Positions 45,021-57,125 of a stretch of 64,000 bases of DNA are shown piece after piece. The DNA is from Dryococelus australis (lineage: Eukaryota; Arthropoda; Insecta; Phasmatodea; Phasmatidae): contig CM057009.1 of assembly GCA_029891345.1 (NCBI GenBank), positions 297,352,466 to 297,416,465 on the forward strand, written 5' to 3'. The position numbers were made by a program, and so were the translations under genes. The stretch's first letter is position 1; each line of letters starts with the position of its first letter. A model generated the notes under the pieces. That model did no database searches, was not told the origin of the DNA, and worked only from the letters and a program-made list of their open reading frames with translations.

Positions 45021-45398
45021 TTATACAGAGTGGAATGGAGGCATCACCTTTTGAGAAACGCCACTGAGCAACGTTCTTAACAATGTCTTCTCTTTAATCT
45101 TTAATGATATAGAAGAGGCGGGACAAATATAACCAGTTTTCGTCATGATTTGATATATACCGGGCCTGACTTTGAATTTATACTTAATATGCAGAGAAAT
45201 GAGAACACTGCCAATGATTTTGCAAGGCAAGGCATGCATGAGTGAAATACCTGACATTAAATTTTTATTAATACCAATATTAGTGTTAAAAGGAATTTTA
45301 CCTCTAATTGTTATCAGTTTTAATGATACATTATCGATAACTGCGTTTACTGACTCAAATATACATTCTTTCCTTTCTTGTAAAAAGTCGATGATTGG
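45021..45398 (-). pseudogene. Unidentified open frame, possible beta-sandwich domain
   Basis: A minus-strand frame is open for about 125 codons from near 45398 to the TAA at 45021. It has no clear start: a TAA lies just upstream and another frame continues upstream from there. The C-terminal half contains YKFKVRPGIYQIMTKTGYIC and PASSISLKIKEKT. The alternation, and the G-x-I-x-P-x-S-S-x-S-x-x-I pattern, recall MSP/ASH-type immunoglobulin-like domains. That is a tentative resemblance only. It may be a decayed host gene or an exon. Confidence 0.25.
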
Positions 45399-46295
45399 TT
45401 AATAGGAACACTTTCATTGTCATGTACTTTCCAGCTACAGCTTCTAATGGATTGATATTTCTAAAGCTATGCGCCTACGTTCCAGCACATATCCAGTAAG
45501 TGCTTCCATCTATCGGAATTGATCACGTAACGAGCCGAATGGAGTATGCCTATATACATAAGTGTATTCCAAGGTTTGGACACAGCCTTAATGACACTCG
45601 AATCGACATGCTGAACGTACTGATAAATTGTACGAACAGTCACCTATGTAGTAGATCACAACCCCAAACTGTAAACATTGTGTTCAATTGTAGACCGTCG
45701 TGGGTCTAACATATATTTCTCCATTATTGAACAATTATTTCCTATCCATTTTTTTTCACTCAAAAACGGAACGAAAAGTTTACCACGATGTATGGCATCA
45801 TTCATAATTAATATGACGTTTGCAATTGTAATTGCTAACAGTACTCGTATTTTATCGTGAACATCTAAACTACAGTTAAATAATAGATTGTAATTAAAAA
45901 CGGTGACCGTTTATATTTCTAGTTTTTTTTTCGCAGAGGTAAATAAAACCAAACTGTAGTTGATATCATTGCATATTTCCGCAAACGCATAACTATACGA
46001 CAGAAACGAAACACATGCAATGGTTGCCACTAGTACATAATGAGTTGGGTATTCACAGCTGCCACGAATGTTGGTAACTCGCGTGTGACAGGATAGCCTC
46101 TGGCAGACCTTGAACGAACACGTGGGTGAGCCGAGGCCAGGGTTATAACATACTTTTACCGTCTGCGGAATTGGCAACACCGCGCGGATAACGTCGTATC
46201 GAACACTAGCGCTCCTCTGGATCAACAGCGGAACTAACACATAAAACTGGTCAGACTTATTCCTAACCCATGGCCACACTAGTGTTTATCTGCAC

Positions 46296-46769
46296 TCAAT
46301 GGCAGTGGCGAGCGGCAGATTCTCTACACTGCCGCGCTGCCTGGGCATATTTAACTGGTACAGAAGCCATCCTGATGTTCTTTGGAGCTCCATTAATTTT
46401 ATAGGTTCTTCCTGATAAAGGGAGCACTTTTGAAACAACCTTAGAAAAAGTCACTGCTCTACCAGCATATATTTTAACGGGCGCCCTGAGTGACATGCGT
46501 CCAATAAAGTTGGTAACGATGAATGGAAACCCAACAAACACAACCTGTCGGCAAAGTGTCGGCAAATTGTCGGTAAAGTGTCGGCAAATTGTCGGCCCGA
46601 CACCTGTACGGTCGGCAACTGTCGCTTCAATGCCAGAAGATAGCCATCTGACAACGGCGTGATGTCTTTTATAAGACAGATTGCAAGCTGTTAGAAAAAA
46701 GACAATGGCCCTCTGCATTTTGTAGGATAACAGATGCATATCACCGAAAATATGTCGGCATGATATCAC
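46296..46769 (-). CDS. Unidentified open frame, 157 residues
   Basis: The longest single open frame in the non-LTR part of the window. It spans a minisatellite (GTCGGCAAANTGTCGGCAAA, 46545-46600), which gives its repetitive RHFTDNLPTLCRQ stretch. The C-terminal part (RAVTFSKVVSKVLPLSGRTY) looks less repetitive. No domain was recognised, and the CpG-rich surroundings (46080-46340) make long chance frames more likely. Confidence 0.2.
   Translation of the reverse strand: MISCRHIFGDMHLLSYKMQRAIVFFLTACNLSYKRHHAVVRWLSSGIEATVADRTGVGPTICRHFTDNLPTLCRQVVFVGFPFIVTNFIGRMSLRAPVKIYAGRAVTFSKVVSKVLPLSGRTYKINGAPKNIRMASVPVKYAQAARQCRESAARHCH
46545..46605 (+). repeat. Short minisatellite, ~17-bp unit
   Basis: GTCGGCAAAGT, GTCGGCAAATT, GTCGGTAAAGT and GTCGGCAAATT alternate in four consecutive units before GTCGGCCCGACACC. 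Related GTCGGC and ACCGGC words recur at 47650-47690 and 47840-47870. Confidence 0.65.
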
Positions 46770-47278
46770 AGAGCAAACATGTGCAAGTATCTTAAAAATG
46801 TTTCTGTTACGATTCCCCTAAAGCATCTTTGTATATTTCGGTGAGCTGACCATTATCTTATTTATTCCGGCCCGGTAACGTTTTCGAGACAAGGCTCTTG
46901 ATCACAATAAAGATACAAATATGGTATCTTTTTGCCGACAAACTTTTGGAAAGTGGCAAGATGTTAGCTAGCTGTTAATGTCATGATGTCTTTTTTGAGA
47001 CCTTGTGTTAACCGTAAGCATATATTTTTTCCTGATTATATATGTGCCATGTGGTAGCCCATGGCATTTGTTGAATTTGAAATTTTTTGAATTGGTAAAA
47101 CCAACCAACATATATATTAAAAACTCACAAAAACAATTTTGTTTGCAAGCCTCTGAAGAAATAGTTTCTAAATAATCTGCATTAAAAAAGTATTTGTTAT
47201 ATTATCATAAAATTTATACATTCCTATATAATAATTTGTTTCGTTATTTTAAATTACTGGAGAACATTAGCAACTAAC

Positions 47279-47350
47279 TCCGTGGTGTATAGGTTAGAAT
47301 GCTGGACTGTCACCTCAAGGGAATTAAGTTCGAATCCTGCACTCGGCTAG
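47279..47350 (+). repeat. tRNA-like pol III head
   Basis: GTGGTGTATAGGTTAGAATGC (47282-47302) is an A box and AAGTTCGAATCCTGC (47326-47340) a near-consensus B box. The downstream sequence does not match the SINE family at 27121. Confidence 0.45.
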
Positions 47351-47484
47351 CAAAATACTTTCATATTGTATAATGTGTTGACAAGTCAAAGAAATTAATA
47401 TACGTAAAGAAGAAATTGCTATTACTAAAATTTTAAATCGAAAATATAAGGTTTTTTCATTCTCATACTGCTCATTTGTGGACA

Positions 47485-47660
47485 TCATGCCGCTGCAGGC
47501 TCGGCATCGTAACGACATCCAGCCATCGCAGGCCCGGCATCGTAACGACATCCAGCCGTCGCAGGCCCGGCATTGTAGCAACATCTAGCTGCTGCAGGCT
47601 CGGAATCGTAACAACATCTAGCCATCGCAGGCCCGGTATCGTAGTGACATCCAGCTAGCT
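47485..47660 (+). repeat. 33-bp minisatellite, ~5 units
   Basis: The unit reads approximately GCCATCGCAGGCCCGGCATC followed by GTAACGACATCCA and repeats five times with few changes. It is GC-rich in an AT-rich neighbourhood. The next segment (TAGCTTTTACCGGCCCGATT) recurs at about 47850 as TAGCTTTTACCGGCTCAATT. Confidence 0.85.
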
Positions 47661-48212
47661 TTTACCGGCCCGATTCTGGCCCGTACTTTTCATGTATGTT
47701 GGGCCGGAATACATTTTGTATCTTGCCTTTAGCGGTACAGTGTATTTTTGACGCTGTCGGAAAACACTCAGCCACTAGTCGATATTAATATCGGGCTGCT
47801 TCCAGCATAAGACAGTGGACAGGTATCGGCTGGTCAGAATTTGTCGGCTAGCTTTTACCGGCTCAATTCAGGCCCGTATTTTCCATTTTTTCTGGGAAGT
47901 AATTTCATATCTTAACATCGAATAAAAAGTGTTAGGTAACCATTTGTGATCATTTAAATTATTTATTTTGGTTTCTGTTTTTTTTTAATGCATCGAAGTG
48001 TAAAAAAATGATCAGATTTGTTAAATGTATTTACATTTCAAATAATTTCAGTTTCACTTGACCGATGGATGAAAAAAGTGATGAGACCCATGACAATGTT
48101 AATATTACATAAAGCAGAAGAATACACAATGTGCATACAAGCGATCTTAAGAAGAGTATTGAGAAGTGCTCATTTTATCGTGAATAGCCTATACCACCAA
48201 AATGCTGCAATA

Positions 48213-49209
48213 CACTCTAAATCTGAATCAGGGAGAATGTCACTGTTACAATCAGTCATCAGTACCTGGCTGATTAAACAGTCACTTCAGTAAATTTAAC
48301 TGATGAATCAGTGAAAACATGCCAGATCTACCTCGCACATTGATTCAGTGATGTTTTCCACTGATTCATCAGTCTTTTTTTCACTGTTTTTAGTGGTTTG
48401 TTTTTGACTGATGGATTAGTTAAACAGCGTGTAAAAATGGCCGTCAAAAATGTTTGAAAATGCCAGTTCAACATTCTGTATCAAGTGAAATAACAACGAA
48501 TAAACTAATAAACCCAATACAAATTACTGTCTAGAATGTGTTTCTTCTTTCAAAACACCTTTTTACGAGGTAATATGGACTTTCAGCTTTCATTACATTT
48601 TGACCTCTTTCATTTCGTTTTCATGTAATCACCACAGCGCTCTGTTTGAAGGTTTCAATGACATATAATGTGGTGAAGAGCAAGCATTCATACATAGTAT
48701 TCGTTTTAACAATACCAACAGTATCAATAAAACCACATGCGAAAAGTAAGGGCATAAATTTCAAATCTTTATGATTTCGATAAGAAGTATGACATCTATT
48801 TTGCTCTTATTTTTAACTTAACCTGGTAACGCAGATGGTAAGGTAACGGCCTAAAAGCGAAATGGAAATGGTGTATGAGTTTAGTCCAGGCCCCATCCGA
48901 TATTGTTTTTACTTCTTTAAATTACGGCAAATCATGCAATAGAAATACTAAACTACTGTAAATATGTTTATTTTACGTACTGATTTTTTTTTGGCTAAAT
49001 TTAATAAAATCAATTTTAATTCGCCACTGCATTCGGCCGTCACTTATTCACTCAGTGAAATTGTTTCACGTCGTTACTTCAATAAGTGAAAGTATTCCAC
49101 TGAAATAATCAGTGGTTTTTCACTGATTTGAAGCGAAGCCGTTTGCACTGATTCGAGTGGTGAATTTCACTCCGAATCAATGGTTTACCACTGATCCGAA
49201 TTTAGAGTG
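48213..49209. mobile_element. Non-autonomous TIR element with TA target duplication
   Basis: CACTCTAAATCTGAATCAG (48213-48231) is inverted at 49191-49209 (CTGATCCGAATTTAGAGTG). TA flanks both ends (48211-48212, 49210-49211). Both ends are packed with variants of ATCAGTGAAAA / TTTTCCACTGATTC, as in elements whose transposase binds many subterminal sites. Inside are no coding frames, but a tRNA-like head lies at about 48826-48900. Length is 997 bp. Confidence 0.65.
48826..48900 (+). repeat. tRNA-like pol III head inside the TIR element
   Basis: TGGTAACGCAGATGGTAAGG is A-box-like and GAGTTTAGTCCAGGCCC B-box-like. It is either an insertion or a regular part of the TIR element; see the similar arrangement near 37386. 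Confidence 0.3.
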
Positions 49210-50620
49210 TAGCACTGGGTTCAAAGTGAAGGCTTGACCAAAAGATATAATCAAGACCACATCTTCGTGTTCATTTTCAGTTTCAGTTTTATGCCACTTC
49301 AAGTCAAATTTGTGTGGGGAATATTTTATTACTGTAGGAACAAACAATTATAATTACACTTCACAGATGTTAATGTACTGTATGTCATACAACCTTGTAG
49401 ATACATTACCATCATAAGTAAAACGTTCTACATTCGGTTATACTACTGGGTTCCTAAACTCAGTTTCTCAGTGCCCTTCGTTAATAGTTTTATTGCTCTT
49501 GTTGTTACTTGTTTTCCAAACTGTTCTTGCATATTCGCGGATAATCCGGAAGACGTAACTTTTGCATCTTTCTTGATCATTCTTGATCATCTTCATAGAG
49601 GTTTCCTACCAGACATCGATAATTTCATTTTAGTTTTCTCTTGTCACTAGGTGCAATTAAGTTTGCGTATTACTATACATTCGGAAGATCTCTTTCTATT
49701 GAACTGTGTTTCCAGTTAATGAAGGTGCTACAAGTAAAACTGCTATTATAAGTTCATTTTTGAGAACTTTTGTTAAATGCTTAGACAACTACACACTAAA
49801 TAGTATCCATTTACACCTCATTTCGTAGGGAATTGTAAGGGGAATCCAAGGAGTTATTGGTCATTGAAATTGGATTAATGATTCGCGAGTTATGAGTGTT
49901 TTAATTACATAGTACACAAATTCAAAGTGAAAAAAATCCATTTGCTGTGTTGCCCTGTCAGCCAGATTTTGTGGGTGGCCTAATCTTGATCGGTTTATTA
50001 AAGCTTTCTGTTCTCTAAATTACAAGATTACACGACTTTGTACAAGAATGTTTGATATTTCAGAGTACTATTTGTTTTTACAATGCAATGAAACAATGGT
50101 TTGTCTCGTTTACCAGAAGTTTCTTTCCTTTTGCGACCTTTTATCGTTCTGTTTATCGTTCACACCATTCAACACGTTTGAAGAGAATTATGCAGCTGTA
50201 TGCGACAGAATATATCAGTGAGTTAGTCTGTCCATTGTTTCTCTATTCAAAACAAAACCAAATTTATTTAAATTATAATTCAATAGGCATTGTTAGCATA
50301 ATGTTCTCATCACATTTGTTTTACACATTAGCACACTTCTAAATGAAAACAAATTAGTTCCATCGATACTAAATACTCGAAATGATAAATCTATTATATA
50401 TAATCAATGAACATATATAGTAAGTCTACATCATGTATGTATGCTGTCGAATAAATAAGAACATTTAAATCGGCTGGTAAGCACAGTTTTTCGAATTTGT
50501 ATACCCTGTGCCTATAAAACACATATGGTCGCCGGCTTGCGGGAATAATAGGTGAGTCACGACCATGGCTACCTTTCAAGGTTAAGAATGTTAAAAGTGG
50601 CCATTGTAGTTCAGTTGAGA
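49210..50620. other. Unassigned intergenic sequence
   Basis: The plus frame 50052-50342 is rich in Phe, Tyr and Leu and shows no domain. Nothing was recognised. Confidence 0.3.
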
Positions 50621-50626
50621 GATCTC

Positions 50627-50843
50627 GGCGGCTCTTAACATCGAGTTCTTGAGAAAAGACGAGGGCGAACTGAGGTGAGCATTGAGCAGCATCGGAATGC
50701 AAGGTGGGGGGACACGGGAGATCCCAGAGAAAACCAACTAGCATGATTCCTACAAACTAAAATCAAGTTACTCAGCCAGGGATTGAATCCAGTTCGCCTA
50801 GGTAGGAGGCGAGAAGTTTAACCGCTTAGTCCCCATGGTCGCT
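50627..50843 (-). mobile_element. tRNA-derived SINE, copy 3
   Basis: Read on the minus strand: GCGACCATGGGGACTAAGCG, ACCTAGGCGAACTGGATTCA (B-box region), then GGTTTTCTCTGGGATCTCCC, and finally TCGATGTTAAGAGCCGCC. All parts are collinear with copy 1 at 27121-27360. Confidence 0.7.
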
Positions 50844-50869
50844 GTATAAAGGAATTGATCAAACATGAG

Positions 50870-51560
50870 CCATGGTCAATTAACTCCGCGATCAAAATTC
50901 TTGAATCTTGAACCAGAACTTGTCATATATTTGTATGATTCTGTGAATATTAGCCGGCCTTTGATACTCAGATTAAAAATGTAGGAATGGAACAAAATAA
51001 AGAAGTACGAAATACAGTTCGAGATACAGTTCTTTAGCATTTCCTCTTTACTGAACTGGAAATGAAAAATGAAACAATATGTTAGTTCAAGTCAGGTCGT
51101 AAACATATATTGAAATTTTCCACTTCGAATTATAAATGTCGGTCTAGAATGACACAAGGAAGTACGAGATATAGTTAATTCATATTAAGGTTAAAAGAAC
51201 TAGAAATGAAACTGTGAACATAATTTTAGTTCAGGGTAGGCCGTGAAAATATCTTGGAATTTTCTACCTAGAATCGAAAATGTCGTACTATAATAACATA
51301 AGGAAGTACGAGATATAGTTCGAGAAACAGTTCTTTCATTTTTCCTCTGCAGTGAACTGGAAATGAAATCGCACATTTCCTCAAAGTTCAGAGCAATTCC
51401 AGATTTGAATTAGAATTTTATTAGTCAGACTGAGAATACCAGACTGAGCGAAATTGCGCAAAAAAGAATAACAGTTCGAGAAATATTTCAATGTTATTTC
51501 AATTCACCTGAAATGAAATACAGAAATGGACAAATAAATATCAGTAAAGGCCGGACTTGA
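50870..51560 (+). repeat. Degenerate tandem repeat, ~155-bp unit
   Basis: AAGAAGTACGAAATACAGTT (near 51000), AAGGAAGTACGAGATATAGT (51157 and 51299) and AAAAAAGAATAACAGTTCGAG (51460) mark four units. Each is preceded by GAATNAAAATGTC and followed by TTTCCTCT, GAACTGGAAATGAAA. Confidence 0.65.
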
Positions 51561-51834
51561 ACTTGAACCAGAAAAATATTATGTTGTCAGTCCATACTGC
51601 CAGCTGTCTGCTAATCGCAATGTGTGCATGATTGTCGAACTTGCCAAAAAAAATGGCATTTACCCTTCACACAATAACATTATGTTTCTGGAGTTTGACT
51701 TAGAATTTCATTCCTACTGGTTATATTATTTTGTTTCATTGTAATAAAAAATATTACAGTATCATGTAATGTATTTTATTTTTAAGCATATGTTTGCATA
51801 CATATGAAAAACACATGTAACAAAGACGGTCTCT

Positions 51835-51895
51835 CGTGTATGGTTCTGATGCCTTCTGTTTCGGGTTCGAAACCACCTGGTTCTTTTAGTTTGTA
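51835..51895 (+). repeat. tRNA-like B-box segment
   Basis: TTTCGGGTTCGAAACCACCTGG contains a strong B box (GGGTTCGAAAC). The A box is poor (CGTGTATGGTTCTGATG). Possibly a SINE or tRNA pseudogene fragment. Confidence 0.3.
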
Positions 51896-52087
51896 TGTCA
51901 ATGTGGTCATTATGCCACATGGTGTACCATTGGTTTTTGTGTCACATTTTTAACATGAGTTTTTATTTGCTCCTGCAAAGGGCCGATGTTGTAACATCAA
52001 TACGAGGACCAGTATCCCTCAATCTCAATCACCCATCGCAGTCGTCGTGCTATAGAGGTGACCAGAAAGTAGCATAGCTTTAACTAC

Positions 52088-52977
52088 TAGCTACTACATC
52101 CCATGCATTCACTACTAGCTCCCAGAGAGCATCTTTATTTGCTGGCTGTGGATCAGGCCAGTTTGCCATCATCATGCTCTTTGTCTCTGACCAAACATTC
52201 TCAATTGGATTTAAGCTGGCACTCTAAGGTCGCCAATCTATGAGCTCTAGTTGGTCTTGCTTTGCGAACCATTCTTGAACCTTCTGAGAAATGTGTATCG
52301 GAGAATGGTCCTGCTGGAAGTGCAGCACACCATTGGTATACAAAACTTGCTCGCCATTGAGACCTCGACAATCGGTTCTGTGCAACACACCTATCCTGAA
52401 TGCACTCAACCATCCCCAATACACAACAGATTCATGAACATATCGCGAGCACTCTGTCACATATTCTGGATTGTGTCGGGTTCCACGAAGTCTGAAGACA
52501 TGCATTGGCCATCATTAGCCGAGGAACACACACACACACTCGTCGGAGAAGACAACACCTGACCGGTCACGGTCAATGTTTTCCTCGGCAAACATGAGTC
52601 GATAAATTCTGTGCTCATCGGTGAGACTTTAGTTCCTTGAAACACACTGGTATTTCAGTTCCACAACCGTCAAGCACCTTAGAATAGGTACAAGAGCTAC
52701 CAGGAAAGTGCGTGGCCGATTTTAGCTGATTGGAACACTTGAAAGGAGTCAACTGTGCTTGGGTAATAAGACGATTTTCCTCGGCTGCAGTCGACACCCT
52801 CCATGAACCCGTTTCTCCAAGACACATCATGTCACCCGTGTCCCGGAACTGTCATACCCATCGACTCTCAGTGCTCTCTGGAACACCGTAATATCTGCCT
52901 GCTTCGGCGGCGGATAAACCTGCCACCTCAACAAGGCCTATGACTCTCTCCCAAACCTATTGGCTGTGGTGAGACAT
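52088..52977 (-). pseudogene. Tc1/mariner-type transposase (DD35E) remnant
   Basis: Reading on the minus strand from ATG 52977, an early stop interrupts the start. The frame VIGLVEVAGLSAAEAGRYYG then gives the helix-turn-helix region, followed by ESRWVWQFRDTGDMMC and EENRLITQAQL (in part in another frame). The catalytic core shows GVVFSDECVCVF (first Asp), YWGWLSAF, VLHFQQDHSPIHISQKVQEW (second Asp at 52308-52310) and NPIENVWSETKS (Glu at 52200-52202). A single TAG lies between the last two. The Asp-Glu spacing is 35 residues rather than the usual 34. Frameshifts occur near 52620 and 52530. A short start-region duplication lies at 52977-53040. TIRs were not found. Confidence 0.75.
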
Positions 52978-53540
52978 TGCTACAGAATGACTTTTTAATT
53001 CCTTGAACCTTCTGGCTCTGGCGAGACATCGTTTCACAATAATATGAATCAAATTGGTTGTATATGACTGTGACATAGAAGGTATGCATGCCCAGAGTCG
53101 AATGGGGACCCAAGGTTTGCGAAGTGTGCGTGTTGTCAGAGGACATCTGTTTAAAAAGGGAGTAGACCATAAGGCGTATCCGAAAATGCAATAAGTTTCT
53201 CAACTTATCACGCGACAAAGTCCAGGGTTACAAATACATAGGCAATAAGAAAAAAACTCTGTAGCATTGGAGATGCATGCTAAATATCCAAACTGACCGT
53301 CAAATCATCTTATGCTGTTTACTTTTGTTACCTATTGCATGACCGTGCAAACACAGAGGAGTATAAAAATGCGAATATGAACAGTAGACATGTTAATTTG
53401 TGTGAGAGGTACTCTTTTATTTGTCAATACATTAACATGTATTATATTTTGATTTATTATATGAGACACCAACAAGACAGCTTATAAATTTAGTGTTATT
53501 TGCTAAGAACTGAAAATAAACAAAGAAATTGATTTCCTAC
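52978..53540. other. 5' flank of the DD35E remnant and unassigned DNA
   Basis: The minus-strand frame 52928-53218 includes the duplicated transposase start (MSRQSQKVQGIKK) and upstream sequence that is probably the element's 5' region. No terminal repeat was identified. Confidence 0.35.
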
Positions 53541-56500
53541 AGATAATATCGACTGCCTACTACTTAGCCCTGTGACCCTTATCATTGTTAGGGGTGAGGC
53601 TTGATTTATGAATTTGACAGCTATATCTTACACAGTATGGCAGTAACAGCTAAATATACTTTTAAGTATACATATGGTATACTTGATCCAACTACCCTTC
53701 TTGTCGTCATGGATGATGCTTATGTTATAAATTTGGCAACTACATCTTAAATGGTTCGGAAATTACAGCTAACTATGCTTATAAGTAGACATGGGGCATA
53801 CTTTGCCCTGCGACCCTTCTCATAGTTGTGGATGATGTATATGTTATGAATTTAGCAACTATATATTATTTAGTTTGGAAATTACATCCTACTATGCTTA
53901 TTAGTAGAAATAGGGTATACTGTCCCTGTGACCCTTCTCACCATTGTGGATGATGTCTATGTTATGAATTAGGCAGCTATATCTTACATGGTTCGGAAAT
54001 TACAGCCAACTATGCTTATAAGTAGATATAGGATTTACCTGGCCCTGGAACTCTACTCACCATTATGGATGATGCCAATATTATGAATTTGTCAATTATA
54101 TCTTACATGTTTCGAAAATTACAGCCCACTATGCATATAAGTTGACAAGGGGTTTACTTAGCACTGCGACACTTCTCGTTAGTGGTGAGGCCTCTGCTAT
54201 GAATTAGACAATTTGATCTCATGTGGCTTGGAAATTAGAGCCAGCTATACTTATAAGTAGACATTGGGTATACTTGACTCTATGACACTTCTCATCAGCA
54301 TGGGTGATGGATATGTAATGAATTTGTCAACTATATATATTATGCAGTTTGGAACTGACAGACAACAATGATTATTAGTAGATATAGGGTTTAACTGACC
54401 CTGCGACCATTATCATCGTCAGGGGTGATGCACGTGTCATGCATTTGACCACTTTATCCTACATGGTTTGGAAGTTACAGGCAACTATGCTTATAAGTAT
54501 ACATAGTGTATACTTGACTCTGTGATCCTTTTTGTGATTGTGGATGATGCTTATGTTATGAATTTGGCAACTAAATCTTATGTGGTTCGGAACTTACAGC
54601 CAACTATGCATATACGTAGAAGTAGGTTATACTTGACCCTGCGACCATTCACTTTGTTGTGGATGATGTCTATGTTATGAATTTAGCAACTATATCTTAC
54701 GCTGTTCGGAATTACAGCCAACTATTCTTATAAGTAGACATATAGTATACTTGGCCCTGCGACCATACTTGTCATGTTGGATGATGTCTGTGTTATGAAT
54801 TTAGCAACTATATGTTGTGTTGTTTTGAAATTACAACGAACTATGCTCATAAGTTGACATAGAGTATACCTGGCCCTTTTGACCCTTCTTATAATTGTGG
54901 ATTATGCCTATGTAATGAATTAGGCAACTATATCTTACATGATTCGGAAATTACAGCCAACTATGCTTACAAGTAGACATGGGGTATATGTGTTACTGCA
55001 ACCCTTTTCATCATCTGGGTGTGAGGCCTGTGGTACATATTTGACAATTTCATCTTATGTGTTTCGAAAATTACAGCCAACTATACTTATAAGTAGACAG
55101 AGGTTATACTTGACTCATCGACACTTCTCATCATCGCGGATGATGCATATGAAATGAATTTTTCAACTATATATATTATGAAGTTCGGAACTTACAGACA
55201 CAATGCTTATAAGTAGATATAGGGTTTACTTGGGCTTACGACCCTTCTCATCATCAGTGGTGATGCCTATGTTATGAATATGACATCTATATCTTACACA
55301 GTTCGGAAGTTACAGCCAACTATGCTTATGAGTAGACATAGGGTATACTTGCCTTGCGACCCTTCTCATTATTGTGGAGTACGCCTGTGTTATGAATTTT
55401 GTATCTGTAACTTATATGGTTTGGAACATACAGCCAATTTTGCTTACAAGTAGAAATATGGTTATAATTTGCCTTGCGACCCATCTCTTCATTGGGGGTG
55501 ATACCTGTTTTGAATTTGACATCTAATATCTTATACATTTCGGTAATTACAGCTAATTCTGCTTATTAGTATACATATTGTATACTTGGCCCTACAACCC
55601 ATTCTCGTCATGGGATGATGTGTATGTTGTACTTGGGAACTATAATTTATGAGCTTTGGAAATTACAGCCAACTTTGTCAATAAAGAGACATACAGTTTA
55701 CTTGGCCCAGCAAACCTTCTTGTCATTGTATATGATTTGGTAAATATAACTTATGTGGTGTGGAAAATATAGCCAATTTAGCATATAATTAATCATAGGG
55801 TATGCTTGGTCCTGTGACCCTTCTTGTCATCGTGGATGATACCTATCTTATGAAATGCATTTCGGAAATTATTTCCGACTATACTTATTTGTAGACAAAT
55901 GGTATACTTGACCCTGTGACTCTTCTTCTTGTTGTGGGTGAAGTCCATGTTATTATTTTGGCAAACATATCTTACACAGCAGAAATTACAGCTGTTTATG
56001 CTTATAAATAGACAAAGGTATACTTGTACCTGCGAACCTCCTTGTCGTCGTGGATTGTACATATGTCATGAATTTGGCAACTATAATTTATGTGGTTTGG
56101 TACTTACATCCAATGATGCATATAGTTAAGCAAAGCATATACTTGGCCATTCGACACTTTTCACTGTCGGGGTCGAAGTCTATGTTTGAATTTCACAATA
56201 ATATCTTACATGTTATGGAAATTACAGCCCACGGGGCTTATAGATAGACATATGGTTATACTTGGCCCTTCGACAATTCTTGTGGTCGGGGTGATGCCTG
56301 TGTTTGAATTTGAAAACTATATCTTACATGTTATGGGAATTACAGGTACCTGTGCTATGTGTAGATACATGTTATGGGAATTACAGGTATCTGTGCTATG
56401 TGTAGACATATGGTTATACTTGGCCCTGCAGCCCTTCTTGTCGTAGTGAATAATGACTATGTTATGAATTTGGCAATTTTATCTTAGAGAGTTCAGAAAT

Positions 56501-57125
56501 TACAGCCTTCTATGCTTATAAGTAGATGCAGAGAATACTTGACCATGCGACCCTTCTTGTAGTCGTGGGTGATTCCTATGTTATGAATTTGGCAACTGCA
56601 TCTTGCATGTTTCTGAAATTACAGTCAACTATGCTTATAATTACACATGAGGAGTATATGGCCCTACGACACTTCTCATCGTCAGGGCTGATGCCTGCAT
56701 TACGAATTTGACTACTATATATTACACAGTTCCGATATTACAGCCAACTACTTATAAGTACACATATGTTATACTTGACTCTGTGACCCTTATTGTCGTC
56801 GTAAATGTTGCCCTTGTTATGAATTTGGCAACTATATCCTTTGTGGTTGGGATCTTACAGATTATTATGCTTGTATGTAGACATAGTTTATACTTGGCCC
56901 TGCGACCCTTCTCATCATCGTGGATGATACCAATGTAATGAATTTGGCAACTATATCTTACATGGTTGGGAAATCACAGCCAACTATGCTTATAAGTAGA
57001 CATGGTTTATACTTGGCCCTGCGACCTTTTTCATCATCGGTGGTACGGCCTGGTTTGTGACTTTTACAACTACGTCTTATGCGGTTCGGAAATTACAGTC
57101 AATTATGCTTATATGTGTGCTTAGG
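53540..57125 (+). repeat. ~118-bp satellite, about 30 units
   Basis: The consensus unit contains ATTACAGCCAACTATGCTTA, TAAGTAGACATAGGGTATAC, TTGGCCCTGCGACCCTTCTC, ATCATTGTGGATGATGCC, TATGTTATGAATTTGGCAAC and TATATCTTACATGGTTCGGA. Anchors recur about every 117-120 bases (53645, 53762, 53881, 54000, 54118 and so on) to about 57090. Units are diverged from each other. The many short open frames across it are a by-product of the repeat, not genes. Confidence 0.92.

Noticed and set aside
47485-47660. CRISPR-like array
   Set aside because: The whole 33-bp unit repeats with no unique spacers; it is a minisatellite.
52251-52562. 103-residue plus-strand frame
   Set aside because: It is antisense to the Tc1/mariner-type transposase, which explains the sequence better.
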